64,000 bases of DNA, from the NCBI RefSeq assembly GCF_006491595.2, contig NZ_VEVQ02000010.1:1-64000 (forward strand), given 5' to 3'. A program made the translations under genes and the position numbers. Under the pieces are notes generated by a model, which was not told the DNA's origin, made no database searches, and saw only the letters and a program-made list of their open reading frames with translations. Below are positions 26,372-35,127 of the stretch, in pieces. Each line of letters begins with the position of its first letter. Within the stretch, counting starts at the first letter, position 1. The DNA is from Flavobacterium jejuense. GTDB lineage: Bacteria > Bacteroidota > Bacteroidia > Flavobacteriales > Flavobacteriaceae.

Positions 26372-27640
26372 GTGAAGTTTACTCGTTTCAATATAGTTAT
26401 TTTAATTGGATTTCTTGCGATTTTGGGAGTTGTTATTATGCAACTTTTTTTATTGAATCAAGCCTATTCTTTTGAGAAGAAGGAAGTTGAAGATAAAATT
26501 TATTATGCTTTATTAGACGTTGTAGAGCGTATCTATGTTGATAATAATTCTGAATTGATTGTAGGAAATCAAATTAAAAGAGTGGCCCATAATTATTATG
26601 TAGTAAACGTTAATGATGCATTTGAGAATAATATATTGGAATTTTACCTAAAGAAAGAATTTGCAAAAGTTAAATTAGATCTCGATTTCGAATATGCTAT
26701 TTATGATTGCGGTACAAATAATATGGTTTATGGTAATTACATAACATCAAACAGTCAACCTAGTAAAAAATGTATTGATTGTTTTACAAAAAATGATGAA
26801 TTGATTTATTATTTTGCTGTTCGATTTCCTACATTAAAACAAAGTTATTTTACTAGTTTAAAACAATATTGGTTGTATACAATTGTTTTGTTTTTGGTAT
26901 TAATAGTTTATGTGTATTCGGTTTTGTTAATGTTAAAACAAAAAAGATATACTGTTTTGCAAAATGATTTTATTAATAATATGACTCATGAGTTCAAAAC
27001 CCCATTGGCTTCTATATTGATAGCCTCTAATTTTGCTAATGATCAAAAAGAAATCAAACAAAACCCTAGGTTGTCAAAATACATTCAAATTATTATTAAA
27101 CAAAGCAATAAGTTAAATGAACATATAGAACAAATTTTATCTTTAGCTAAGACGGATAGTAATAATATTGATTTAAGTAAGACTGAAATAGATTTTAGGA
27201 AAGTTTTGGAACTTATAAAAGAGAATATTTTATTGAAATATCCAGAAGATATTGTATTTGAATTTCATTTTTCTAAAAAACTTATTATAAAAGCTGATGA
27301 ATTTCATTTTTACAATATTTTTTACAACATAATTGAAAATGCAGTAAAATATGGTTCTAAAAAACCAATTGTAAAGATTTCAATGCGTGAAAATGAAAAA
27401 ACAATTTCAATAATTATTTTAGATAATGGTAATGGTGTGCCTAAAAAGGATTTGCCTTTTATTTTTGATAAGTTTTATAGAGTAGAAAGAAAAGATAGTA
27501 AAGAAATTGAAGGATTCGGGATAGGGTTGGCCTATGTTAAAAAAATTGGACAACTGCACGGTTGGAAAATAAAAGCAGAAAATGCGAATCCAGGTTTAAG
27601 AGTTTCAATTGAAATACCAAAATCAGATATTCATGAATAA
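26372..27640 (+). CDS. sensor histidine kinase
   Basis: The 422-residue protein starts with GTG. It has TM1 (about residues 7-29), a periplasmic sensor region to about 168 that contains paired cysteines (CGTNNM, KCIDC), TM2 (about 170-190), a HisKA domain with the phospho-acceptor His206 in NNMTHEFKTPLAS, and an ATPase domain with N box IIENAVKYG, LDNGNGVP and GFGIGLAYVKK. No HAMP domain is seen. It overlaps the response regulator gene by 8 nt (ATGAATAA). The layout resembles RprX of Bacteroides, but the ligand is unknown. Confidence 0.92.
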   Translation: MKFTRFNIVILIGFLAILGVVIMQLFLLNQAYSFEKKEVEDKIYYALLDVVERIYVDNNSELIVGNQIKRVAHNYYVVNVNDAFENNILEFYLKKEFAKVKLDLDFEYAIYDCGTNNMVYGNYITSNSQPSKKCIDCFTKNDELIYYFAVRFPTLKQSYFTSLKQYWLYTIVLFLVLIVYVYSVLLMLKQKRYTVLQNDFINNMTHEFKTPLASILIASNFANDQKEIKQNPRLSKYIQIIIKQSNKLNEHIEQILSLAKTDSNNIDLSKTEIDFRKVLELIKENILLKYPEDIVFEFHFSKKLIIKADEFHFYNIFYNIIENAVKYGSKKPIVKISMRENEKTISIIILDNGNGVPKKDLPFIFDKFYRVERKDSKEIEGFGIGLAYVKKIGQLHGWKIKAENANPGLRVSIEIPKSDIHE

Positions 27641-28316
27641 GAAAAGAATTCTATATGTTGAGGATGACGAAACCTTGGCTTTTTTAACCGCAGATAATCT
27701 AGAGCAATACTTTGATGTGGTTCATTGTAGCAACGGTTCAGCTGCATTTGAATTATTTTGTAAGGAAGTATTTGATTTATGTGTTCTCGATATTATGTTG
27801 CCTGATATGGATGGTTTTGAAATAGCTACAGAAATTAGAAAACGAAACAAAGAGATACCTATTATTTTTTTATCAGCTAAAACGATGAAAGAAGATAGGA
27901 TTAAAGGATTGAAACTTGGGGCTGATGATTATTTGGTAAAACCGTACTCTATTGAAGAATTAATTCTTAAAATTGAGATATTCTTAAATAGAAGTCAAAA
28001 GAATATTGAAAAATCTAAAATGACTTATATATTAGGTTCATTTGAATTTGAGTTTGAAAATTATTCTTTAAAAAACGATAAAAAACAAATTACATTAACA
28101 GAAAGAGAAGCTTCATTGTTAAAATTGTTTTTAGATAATGTAAATACAGTTTTAAAGAGAGAAAAAATTTTAACTTCATTATGGGGAAATGATGATTATT
28201 TTTCTGGAAGAAGTTTGGATGTATTTATTTCAAGGCTTCGAAAAATTCTTAAAGAGGAAGCAAGTGTGAAAATTGAGAACATACCTAGGGTAGGCTTTAA
28301 GATGGTTATTGATTAA
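27633..28316 (+). CDS. OmpR-family response regulator
   Basis: The start was placed at ATG 27633, giving MNKKRILYVEDDETLAF; the longer frame from 27609 adds residues with no counterpart. The receiver domain has Asp53 in VLDIMLPDMDG, the conserved Lys in YLVKPYS, and the C-terminal winged-helix DNA-binding domain (LTEREASLLKLFLDN, SGRSLDVFISRLRKIL). It is the partner of the overlapping kinase gene. Target genes are not known. Confidence 0.93.
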   Translation: MNKKRILYVEDDETLAFLTADNLEQYFDVVHCSNGSAAFELFCKEVFDLCVLDIMLPDMDGFEIATEIRKRNKEIPIIFLSAKTMKEDRIKGLKLGADDYLVKPYSIEELILKIEIFLNRSQKNIEKSKMTYILGSFEFEFENYSLKNDKKQITLTEREASLLKLFLDNVNTVLKREKILTSLWGNDDYFSGRSLDVFISRLRKILKEEASVKIENIPRVGFKMVID

Positions 28317-28359
28317 TTTTAAACGAGTTATAATTGTTAATAAAATTTGTTAATAAAAT

Positions 28360-28389
28360 TTTGAAAAAAGCATTGTTTAAGTAACTTTG
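28360..28389 (+). promoter_or_regulatory. promoter immediately before the HU/SPOR gene (leaderless mRNA expected)
   Basis: TTTG at 28360-28363, 18 nt, then TAACTTTG at 28382-28389. Only 5 nt separate the box from the ATG at 28395, so transcription should start at or next to the start codon. Confidence 0.72.
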
Positions 28390-28394
28390 CAATT

Positions 28395-29324
28395 ATGTTA
28401 TTAGATAAATATATATCCGAATTATTATATCGTTACCAATGTGTAACTGTTCCTGGCTTTGGTGCTTTTGTTACCGAAGTTCAGTCTGCCAATGTTAGTG
28501 GTAGTGCTAGTACTTTTATGCCACCTAGAAAAGTTATTTTATTTAATAGTAATATTAAAAATAATGATGGTTTGTTGGCAAACCATATTGCTCTTTCAGA
28601 AAATAGTAGTTATGAAAATGTTGTAGTTAAAATTGCTTCAGTTGTTAATTCATGGATTTCTGCATTAGAGAATAAAAATAAAGTTACTTTAGAAAATATT
28701 GGAGAGATATATGTTAATGGAGAATACAATTGGGTATTCCAGCCCTATACAGAAATTAATTATTTAGTTTCTTCGTTTGGATTAAATAGTTTTGTTTCAC
28801 CTGAAATGAAACGAGAAAAATTATTAAAAGAGGTTCAGGTTTTTGAAGCTAAAGAACCAGTTGTTTTAATTTCAAATAAGAAAAGAAATTATGGGTATTT
28901 GAAGTATGCTGCCGCTGTTACTTTATTTTTAGGTGCAGGTTTATCTGCATATAAAATACATTATGATCAGCAAGTTGCTACTGATACTTTGATGGTTAAA
29001 AAAGAGGTTCAAAGAGAAGTTCAAAATAGAATACAACAAGCTACTTTTTTTATAGATAATCCTATTACAACGGTAGAGTTAGCTGTAAAAGAAGAAAAAA
29101 GACCTTATCATTTAGTGGCAGGAGCTTTTAGGAGTGAAGATAATGCTGAAAAAGCACAAAAACTATTAATAGAACAAGGATATCAAGCTACTATTTTAGA
29201 AAAAAACAAGTATGGTTTGATTCCTGTTGCTTATGGAAGTTTTAAGATGGCCGAAGAAGCAGAATTGTTAAAAACCAAACTTTTTAAAGAAGATAGTATA
29301 GAATCTTGGATTCTAATAGATTAA
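28395..29324 (+). CDS. HU-CCDC81 and SPOR domain membrane protein
   Basis: The 309-residue protein has two tandem CCDC81-like prokaryotic HU domains in the cytoplasm (residues 1-60, with CVTVPGFGAFVT, and about 65-130), one TM near 170-188 (KYAAAVTLFLGAGLSAY), and a periplasmic SPOR domain at the end (HLVAGAFRSEDNAEKAQ to ESWILID). SPOR domains bind peptidoglycan lacking stem peptides at division sites, so a link between cytoplasmic partners or DNA and the septum is plausible. This domain order is typical for Bacteroidota. A terminator directly follows. Confidence 0.85.
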   Translation: MLLDKYISELLYRYQCVTVPGFGAFVTEVQSANVSGSASTFMPPRKVILFNSNIKNNDGLLANHIALSENSSYENVVVKIASVVNSWISALENKNKVTLENIGEIYVNGEYNWVFQPYTEINYLVSSFGLNSFVSPEMKREKLLKEVQVFEAKEPVVLISNKKRNYGYLKYAAAVTLFLGAGLSAYKIHYDQQVATDTLMVKKEVQREVQNRIQQATFFIDNPITTVELAVKEEKRPYHLVAGAFRSEDNAEKAQKLLIEQGYQATILEKNKYGLIPVAYGSFKMAEEAELLKTKLFKEDSIESWILID

Positions 29325-29350
29325 AAAAAATCCCTTTTTGGGATTTTTTT
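29325..29350 (+). terminator. terminator after the HU/SPOR gene
   Basis: AAAAAATCCC (29325-29334), loop TTTTT, GGGATTTTTTT (29340-29350), starting right at the stop codon. Confidence 0.78.
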
Positions 29351-29354
29351 ATGC

Positions 29355-29382
29355 TTTGTATTGTCTCAGCTTATTATCTTTG
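29355..29382 (+). promoter_or_regulatory. promoter of the thioesterase gene
   Basis: TTTG at 29355-29358, 16 nt, TATCTTTG at 29375-29382. The start codon at 29396 follows 13 nt later, so the leader is only a few bases. Confidence 0.65.
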
Positions 29383-29395
29383 CATAAAAAAAGCA

Positions 29396-29905
29396 ATGCA
29401 AGTAAAATATCCATCAGAGTCACTTACTACTTTAACTGATTTAGTATTACCAGGAGAAACAAACCCTTTAAATAATCTTTTTGGTGGAGAATTATTAGCT
29501 CGCATGGATAGAGCTGCTAGTATAACTGCTAGAAGGCATTCTAGAAGAGTCTGTGTTACGGCTTCTGTAAATCATGTTGCTTTTAATAGAGCAATTCCTT
29601 TGGGAAGTGTAGTAACAGTTGAGTCGAAAGTGTCCCGAACTTTTAATACCTCCATGGAAATATTTATTGATGTTTGGATTGAGGATAGAGAATCTGGAAT
29701 AAAAAATAAAGCTAATGAAGCAATCTATACTTTTGTAGCAGTTGATGAAACCGGAAGGCCAATTCAAGTAGCACCAATAGAACCTCAAACGGCATTAGAA
29801 AAAGAGCGTTATGAGGCAGCTTTAAGAAGGAAACAATTGAGTTTGGTTTTAGCGGGTAAAATGAAACCTAGCGAAGCCACCGAATTGAAAGCCTTATTTT
29901 CATAA
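29396..29905 (+). CDS. acyl-CoA thioesterase (hotdog fold)
   Basis: The start was set at ATG 29396 because an upstream terminator and promoter lie inside the longer reading frame. The 169-residue product has the hotdog motif NNLFGGELLARMDRAASITARRH split by its central helix, VTASVNHVAFNRAIPLG and IYTFVAVDE. It matches the YciA/BFIT-type acyl-CoA hydrolases, which release CoA from acyl-CoA. The chain-length preference is not visible. It is monocistronic. Confidence 0.9.
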   Translation: MQVKYPSESLTTLTDLVLPGETNPLNNLFGGELLARMDRAASITARRHSRRVCVTASVNHVAFNRAIPLGSVVTVESKVSRTFNTSMEIFIDVWIEDRESGIKNKANEAIYTFVAVDETGRPIQVAPIEPQTALEKERYEAALRRKQLSLVLAGKMKPSEATELKALFS

Positions 29906-29910
29906 ATATA

Positions 29911-29948
29911 AAAGTCCGATTGTTGAACTTGCAGTCGGACTTTTTTTT
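29911..29948 (+). terminator. terminator after the thioesterase gene, convergent with the ABC operon
   Basis: AAAGTCCGA (29911-29919) and TCGGACTTT (29934-29942) with a following T-run; it may serve both directions. Confidence 0.78.
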
Positions 29949-29970
29949 AATTGTTATAAGCTCAAGCTCT

Positions 29971-30666
29971 TTAAGCAGAAAAGAATTCTTCTAGCTCTTT
30001 CAAGGTTTCAGTTGTAGGAACTAAGTCTTTTACTACGTTTCCTTTTTCAAGGACAACAATTCGATCAGATACTTCAACAGTATGTTGTAAATCATGGCTA
30101 GAAACTAAAACGGTTGTGTTTTTATCTTCTGCTAATGATTTGATGATTTTCTTTAATCTAATTTGAGTGGTCGGATCAAGATTAGCAAAAGGCTCGTCTA
30201 AAATAATGACTTCAGGTTTTCCTATTAAAGCTCCTACAATTCCAGCTTTTTTTGCATTTCCTTTGGATAAATCTCTCAAGTATTTTTTATTGTTTAAAAT
30301 TTCTCCATTAAAAAAGTCTTCATAGTTTTTGAGAAATGCGTCTACATCTGCTTTGTTCCAACCTCTAAGTTCTCCTATAAAGTAAAAATATTCTTCTGGT
30401 GTAAGGTAACCAATTAAGAAAGTTTCGTCAATGAAAGAGTTGGTGAAAGTTTTCCAAGATTCATCAGTATTTATTTGAATTGTATTTGTAGTTATTTTAC
30501 CACTTGAAGGTTGAATTAGATCCAATAAAAGACTAAAAAAAGTAGTTTTTCCTGCTCCATTATTTCCTACTAGACCAAAACTTTGTCCTTTAGGTATTTC
30601 TAAATTTTCTATGTTTAAAACGGTAGTTCCGTTGTATGTTTTTGATAAGTTTGAAACTTGTATCAT
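29971..30666 (-). CDS. ABC transporter ATP-binding protein
   Basis: The 231-residue ATPase has Walker A (GNNGAGKTT), a signature variant DLSKGNAKKAG, Walker B VIILDEPFANLDP and the H-loop VSSHD. It is the last gene of a five-gene minus-strand operon (padR, two membrane proteins, DUF5687 permease, ATPase) and is the obvious motor for the permease encoded 48 nt upstream. An exporter or membrane-remodelling role is inferred; the substrate is unknown. Confidence 0.9.
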   Translation of the reverse strand: MIQVSNLSKTYNGTTVLNIENLEIPKGQSFGLVGNNGAGKTTFFSLLLDLIQPSSGKITTNTIQINTDESWKTFTNSFIDETFLIGYLTPEEYFYFIGELRGWNKADVDAFLKNYEDFFNGEILNNKKYLRDLSKGNAKKAGIVGALIGKPEVIILDEPFANLDPTTQIRLKKIIKSLAEDKNTTVLVSSHDLQHTVEVSDRIVVLEKGNVVKDLVPTTETLKELEEFFSA

Positions 30667-30714
30667 GATATTTTTATTTCAAGGTTAATTAATGCTTTGT
30701 GTTTTGAACTCCAA

Positions 30715-32181
30715 TTATTTTTTTTGCTTGTAAGCTTCAAGTGTAGCATACTTTTCTTTTTTGTAAACAGATTCAATCATTTGGAAAACCTTGTTTTTAA
30801 ATGCAAATCCTAGAATTCCTGTTAAGGCAACAAATAAATAACCATATTGCCAGCCCAAAGTATAATATCCTATTGCATAAATAGCCATTGGTAAAGCTAA
30901 TTTTGGTAAAGAGATTAAAAGTGTTTTTATGTTAAATGATTTTTTATCTCCAAAGGCATTTTTATTTGAAGTTAAATCTATTGGGGTTTTTATATAAGCA
31001 CCTCCTAATAATACGATATGAGAATTGACACCAATATTAAAAATAGCTCCTGTTAATATAGCTAAATAAGATTCTATTCCAAAGAATAAATAAAAACTGG
31101 CTAATAAGGTTGTGATGCTAGTTGCAATAACCATCAACCACCATTTTGAAGATAAATAATCTTTGTAAGTGATGTTTTGAGTCATCATTAAGGGATAATA
31201 GGAGCTATCCCAGCTAGGTACAAATTGACCAAAGTTTAATAAAAAACCACCTGAGACGAATATTCCTGCAAAAATTTTCCAAACAGGGTTTTTATAGGCT
31301 TCAATTGAATTGGTAAAAAACAACAAACCATAAAAAAGAAATAAGAAACTCATCATTAATGTAGTTTTGGCTCGTTTATTTCTTTTTAAAAGACGAATGT
31401 CGTTCTTTAAGAAAGTTCCTAAGCTTCCTAATTGATCCAACCATGTGAAGTTTTCAGTAGTAGCTAAATCTTGTTTGATAGATAATCCAGCATCTAAATA
31501 CAAGTTGGACTTGAAAAATTTGAAATTGACATAATACATTGAAATTAATAATGCAGCAGGAATAACAATCAAATAGGAATGATGATAAAAAGCTTCAAAA
31601 AAACCATTGGTATATTGAGTAATATCAAAAATGGCATAATATTGAAGTGCTCCAAATACAGCAAAAATCCCTACAACAATATAAAATATTGCATCTTTTT
31701 TGTCTATTAAAATCGATAAGAAATTATTAATATAAATGAAGAATAGAATACTCAAACACCAAAATATTGCTTCTAATGTAAATCCTTTAGAAATTAAAAC
31801 AATTGTGAAAGGGATAAAGAAAAACCAATGAATAAAATTAAAAAAAGAAACAATGGTTTTGCTTAATGTATAATGTACTATGCTGTTTTTTTTAATATTC
31901 TGATTTAGAAAGGGTCTAATGGTTAATGACGGCATTTTTTGAAAGAAAAACCGAATGATTAAATCAAATACTAAATAGTAAATAATGAATTTATTGATAG
32001 TAGAGAATGGCTCTAAACCAGCATCTTCCATTATAAAATATGAGCCTATTCCAAGTCCAATAAAGACAATTATAAAATAAATTGCTCCAAAAATCATTAG
32101 AATTTTCAAGGCTAAATTGGAAGAAAAAGCGGAAGATCTTAGGAAGGACTTCCATTCTAATTTGAGAAATTGTTTTACCAT
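30715..32181 (-). CDS. DUF5687-family ABC permease
   Basis: The 488-residue polytopic protein has about twelve predicted membrane segments and an N-terminus (QFLKLEWKSFLRSSAF) of the type seen in ABC-2-like permeases. A conserved stretch is FVPSWDSSYYPLMMTQNI, typical for DUF5687. It ends with a short basic cytoplasmic tail. The gene is followed by its ATPase. In this family the transported compound has not been established. Confidence 0.82.
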   Translation of the reverse strand: MVKQFLKLEWKSFLRSSAFSSNLALKILMIFGAIYFIIVFIGLGIGSYFIMEDAGLEPFSTINKFIIYYLVFDLIIRFFFQKMPSLTIRPFLNQNIKKNSIVHYTLSKTIVSFFNFIHWFFFIPFTIVLISKGFTLEAIFWCLSILFFIYINNFLSILIDKKDAIFYIVVGIFAVFGALQYYAIFDITQYTNGFFEAFYHHSYLIVIPAALLISMYYVNFKFFKSNLYLDAGLSIKQDLATTENFTWLDQLGSLGTFLKNDIRLLKRNKRAKTTLMMSFLFLFYGLLFFTNSIEAYKNPVWKIFAGIFVSGGFLLNFGQFVPSWDSSYYPLMMTQNITYKDYLSSKWWLMVIATSITTLLASFYLFFGIESYLAILTGAIFNIGVNSHIVLLGGAYIKTPIDLTSNKNAFGDKKSFNIKTLLISLPKLALPMAIYAIGYYTLGWQYGYLFVALTGILGFAFKNKVFQMIESVYKKEKYATLEAYKQKK

Positions 32182-32234
32182 ATTTTAGTTTTATTGGTTT
32201 CTTATTGGTAGTGATAATTGTAAAAATGTTACGA

Positions 32235-32930
32235 TTAATTTACCAAACTATATTCTGGATAGGTTTCTTTTAGGTAATCCTCAGCCTTTGAAGGGATGAT
32301 TTTAACTATAATATACGTTGTTAATATCATTGAGATAGATAGCAAAGAAATTCCAAATAAAATGTAGTCATTTTGTTGTATAGAAGAATTACTAATTGAA
32401 TTTAATATGTGAAAGGGTAGCATTAGAATTCCTGAAAAAGAGCCATAGCCAAAGATAATCTGTTCAAAAAGCCAAACTTTTCCTGTTTTTTGTTTACGTT
32501 TTTTTATGGCTTTGTTTTTTTGAAAGAGCTCTAAAAGTATAATAATTAAGATTAAACCAAATAATATAATGATTACTTCATTTGGATTAAATGTTTTTAT
32601 AAAAAAGAATAAGCCAAAAACAAGACTAACTGTTAGTAAGATTTTAGGAACTGAAAAAAAAGTCTTAAAATGATGCCAAACGATTTTATTATATCTTTTG
32701 CTTAATGCTTTTTGCCTTTTTTCAACGACATCCATAAAGCCAAAAACTCCAAATTTTTTAAATTCCATTTGTAAAGCATCTTCAAAGCTTAGATTAGGAC
32801 TTTCGTTCCACTTTGCTTCAATTGCGTTTGCTAAATGATCTACTAATTCCGTTTGTAAATCATAATATTCTACAAAATGTTGACGTGTGAATTGATATAA
32901 ATGCTCTATTTGTTGTTTAGAAAGTTTCAT
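32235..32930 (-). CDS. membrane protein with HAAS-like N-terminal helical domain (paralogue A)
   Basis: The 231-residue product has an N-terminal cytoplasmic helical domain (QQIEHLYQFTRQHFVEYYDL, ELVDHLANAIEAKW) and four predicted TM segments in two pairs. The N-terminal part resembles domains found in membrane partners of PadR regulators (HAAS/DUF1700 group), which is an inference from shape and position. It shares the motif E(L/V)(V/I)DH(L/I)A..IE with the next upstream gene's product, so the two are diverged paralogues. It starts 3 nt after that gene. Confidence 0.65.
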   Translation of the reverse strand: MKLSKQQIEHLYQFTRQHFVEYYDLQTELVDHLANAIEAKWNESPNLSFEDALQMEFKKFGVFGFMDVVEKRQKALSKRYNKIVWHHFKTFFSVPKILLTVSLVFGLFFFIKTFNPNEVIIILFGLILIIILLELFQKNKAIKKRKQKTGKVWLFEQIIFGYGSFSGILMLPFHILNSISNSSIQQNDYILFGISLLSISMILTTYIIVKIIPSKAEDYLKETYPEYSLVN

Positions 32931-32933
32931 GTT

Positions 32934-33563
32934 TTAAGCGTTTAATAAATTATCTTTTAAAAACTTAAAATGAGCTTTGTAGCATTTGACTAGAAAAATA
33001 CTACTAATAGTATTAATTATAAGAATGCTCGTTAAAACGTTATCTTTATTTGCTGAATCTGAAAAAACTATAATAGAATTCATGAATATAACATATAAAA
33101 TTCTTTTAAAAACATATTTATAAGTAGTATGTCCTTTTGAAAAAAATAGGTTTAGTCCAAATCCTGTTGAAATGGCAACCCAAGTTAAATACCCTATTTC
33201 GTATGATATGTTTTTATTGATTTTTGCTGTAATTGCTGGATAATATGATAAAAGCAAACTCAATATTATTAAAAGACTTATAAAAAGAATTCCGAAAGGT
33301 TGTAAAAGATTCTTTAATTTTTTCAAGATTAGGACGGGAAAACTTGACCAAGTGGATACCCATATACTTTCGGAAAGCTTAATTTGAGACTGCCATTTTT
33401 GGAGAACTATTTTTATTGCTTCGTGGAATGCAACATTCTCATAATTATGTTCAATATCAGAAGCTATGTGGTCGATAACTTCATGTCTTACACCGTCAAA
33501 AACTACTTCGTTTTTTACTAGAAAACTATTTATTAGTTCAATTTGATCATTATTCAACGGCAT
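32934..33563 (-). CDS. membrane protein with HAAS-like N-terminal helical domain (paralogue B)
   Basis: The 209-residue product begins with a helical domain (NDQIELINSFLVKN, HEVIDHIASDIEHNY) similar to its neighbour and then has four predicted TM segments, ending FLKDNLLNA. The gene lies 40 nt after padR and 3 nt before paralogue A, so it is part of the PadR operon. A role as membrane sensor or partner of the ABC transporter is inferred only from context. Confidence 0.62.
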   Translation of the reverse strand: MPLNNDQIELINSFLVKNEVVFDGVRHEVIDHIASDIEHNYENVAFHEAIKIVLQKWQSQIKLSESIWVSTWSSFPVLILKKLKNLLQPFGILFISLLIILSLLLSYYPAITAKINKNISYEIGYLTWVAISTGFGLNLFFSKGHTTYKYVFKRILYVIFMNSIIVFSDSANKDNVLTSILIINTISSIFLVKCYKAHFKFLKDNLLNA

Positions 33564-33603
33564 ATATTTCTTTGTTTTTATGTAGATGTTTTAAAATGTC
33601 ATC

Positions 33604-33939
33604 TTAGTAACTCAACTTTGGATTAACAATAGTTTGCATATTTTTAATAAACTCTTCTAATTCAGAGAGCCTATTTACGGTTTCTTTTGTGCCTTTTTCG
33701 GTAAGTTTATAGTATTTTCTTAAGCGATTATCTACTCTTTCAACTTCTACATCTAACAAATCTTCGGCTTCTAATTTATGCAAAGCTGGATATAAAGCTC
33801 CTTCTGTAATATTTAATTCACCTTTTGTAATCTCTTTTGCTTTTTGAGTAATTTCATAGCCATACATTCTGCCGTTTTCTTCTAATAGCTTCATTATGAT
33901 AGTGTTTAAACTACCTTTGTATAGTTGTGAATTTTTCAT
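33604..33939 (-). CDS. PadR-family transcriptional regulator
   Basis: The 111-residue winged-helix protein has MKLLEENGRMYGYEITQ, ITEGALYPALHKLEAE and YYKLTEKG, the standard PadR recognition and wing elements. It is first in the ABC-transporter operon. The promoter region carries three copies of a TTATGTATA-type half-site placed between the -33 and -7 elements, so it probably represses its own operon. Confidence 0.92.
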   Translation of the reverse strand: MKNSQLYKGSLNTIIMKLLEENGRMYGYEITQKAKEITKGELNITEGALYPALHKLEAEDLLDVEVERVDNRLRKYYKLTEKGTKETVNRLSELEEFIKNMQTIVNPKLSY

Positions 33940-33958
33940 AGTGCTAATTTTATGATAG

Positions 33959-33991
33959 CAAATATATACATAATACTCTTATGTATAACAA
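33959..33991 (-). promoter_or_regulatory. promoter of the padR-ABC operon
   Basis: On the minus strand TTG (33991-33989), 22 nt, TATATTTG (33966-33959). Operator half-sites lie between and over the elements. Confidence 0.65.
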
Positions 33992-34002
33992 TCTTATGTA
34001 TA
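33965..34002. promoter_or_regulatory. PadR operator: three half-sites
   Basis: TATACATAA (33965-33973), 5 nt, TTATGTATA (33979-33987), 6 nt, TTATGTATA (33994-34002). The first two form a 9-bp inverted repeat and the last two a direct repeat with 15-bp period. AT-rich ATAC/ATGT-type dyads are typical PadR targets. Confidence 0.72.
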
Positions 34003-34032
34003 TATTTTTTTACTTTTCTTATTTAGGTTTCT

Positions 34033-34040
34033 TATTTTTG
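34033..34040 (+). promoter_or_regulatory. candidate -7 element for the PaaE-like gene
   Basis: TATTTTTG matches TAnnTTTG and lies 17 nt before the start codon. The -33 element is unclear. Confidence 0.4.
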
Positions 34041-34057
34041 TATAAAATATAAAAGAA

Positions 34058-35104
34058 ATGTCAACATTCTATAAATTAGTTATAAAAGAAATAAAAAGAG
34101 AAACACCATCTTGTGTGTCTATTCTTTTTAATGTGCCAGAAGAATTACAATCGTTTTATCAGTTTATTGCAGGACAATATGTAACGCTAAAAGTAACTTT
34201 AGATGGACAAGAGGTGAGAAGAGCTTATTCTATTTGTTCATCTCCAAAAAGCGGTGAATTAAGAGTAGCAGTAAAAGCTGTAAAAAATGGTTTCTTTTCT
34301 TCGTTTGCTAATGAAAAATTAAGCGCAGGAAATCTTATTGAGGTGGGCCTTCCAGAAGGTAAGTTTACATATGAGCCCAATCCAGAGAAACTAAAAAACT
34401 ATGTGGCTTTTGCTGCAGGAAGTGGAATTACACCTATTTTATCAATTATTAAATCGGTTTTAGAGGGAGAGCCAAAAAGCACTTTTGTTTTAGTGTATGG
34501 AAATAAAACTATTGAAGAAGCTATTTTTCATGATCAATTGCAAGAATTACATTTGCAATATGTAGGTCGTTTCTTTGTGCATTATGTATACAGTAAGATT
34601 AATGTGGATGGAGAATTATTTGGACGTATTGATAAATCGGCTGTTAACTTTGTTATAAAAAACAAGCATAGCGAAAAAACTTTTGATAAATACTATTTAT
34701 GTGGTCCTGAGGAGATGATAAATTTAGTGTCGTCTGTTCTAAAAGAAAATAATGTTGCTGAAAAAGATGTAAAATTTGAATTGTTTACCACAACTTCTAC
34801 TGAAAATGTAGTACAACTAGAAGGTCATACAAAAATTACTGTGGTTGTAGATGATGAGGAAACTTCATTTGAAATGAGTCAGAAGCAAACTATTTTAGAA
34901 GCCACTTTAAAACAAGGTATAGATGCCCCTTACTCTTGTCAAGGAGGTGTTTGTAGTAGTTGTATTTGTAGAGTTACTGAAGGAAAAGCAGTAATGAAGA
35001 AAAATGCGATTTTGACTGATGGAGAAATTGAAGAAGGGTTAGTTTTGGCTTGTCAAGCAGTCCCAACGACTGCAACTGTTTTTGTAGATTTTGATGATGT
35101 TTAG
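34058..35104 (+). CDS. PaaE-like ferredoxin reductase (FAD, NAD(P)H and [2Fe-2S] domains)
   Basis: The 348-residue electron-transfer protein has an FAD-binding domain (RAYSICSSP), an NAD(P)-binding domain (GSGITPILSIIK, YYLCGPEEMI) and a C-terminal plant-type [2Fe-2S] domain with CQGGVCSSCICR and a fourth cysteine in LACQA. This order matches PaaE, the reductase of the phenylacetyl-CoA epoxidase, but no paaABCD genes are nearby, so it may serve another oxygenase or desaturase here. It is divergent from padR and followed by a terminator. Confidence 0.88.
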   Translation: MSTFYKLVIKEIKRETPSCVSILFNVPEELQSFYQFIAGQYVTLKVTLDGQEVRRAYSICSSPKSGELRVAVKAVKNGFFSSFANEKLSAGNLIEVGLPEGKFTYEPNPEKLKNYVAFAAGSGITPILSIIKSVLEGEPKSTFVLVYGNKTIEEAIFHDQLQELHLQYVGRFFVHYVYSKINVDGELFGRIDKSAVNFVIKNKHSEKTFDKYYLCGPEEMINLVSSVLKENNVAEKDVKFELFTTTSTENVVQLEGHTKITVVVDDEETSFEMSQKQTILEATLKQGIDAPYSCQGGVCSSCICRVTEGKAVMKKNAILTDGEIEEGLVLACQAVPTTATVFVDFDDV

Positions 35105-35127
35105 TGAGAAATAAGCTATAAAATAAA

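Noticed and set aside
29306..29395. Longer N-terminus for the thioesterase
   Set aside because: A terminator hairpin and the promoter lie inside it; ATG 29396 fits both promoter and family.
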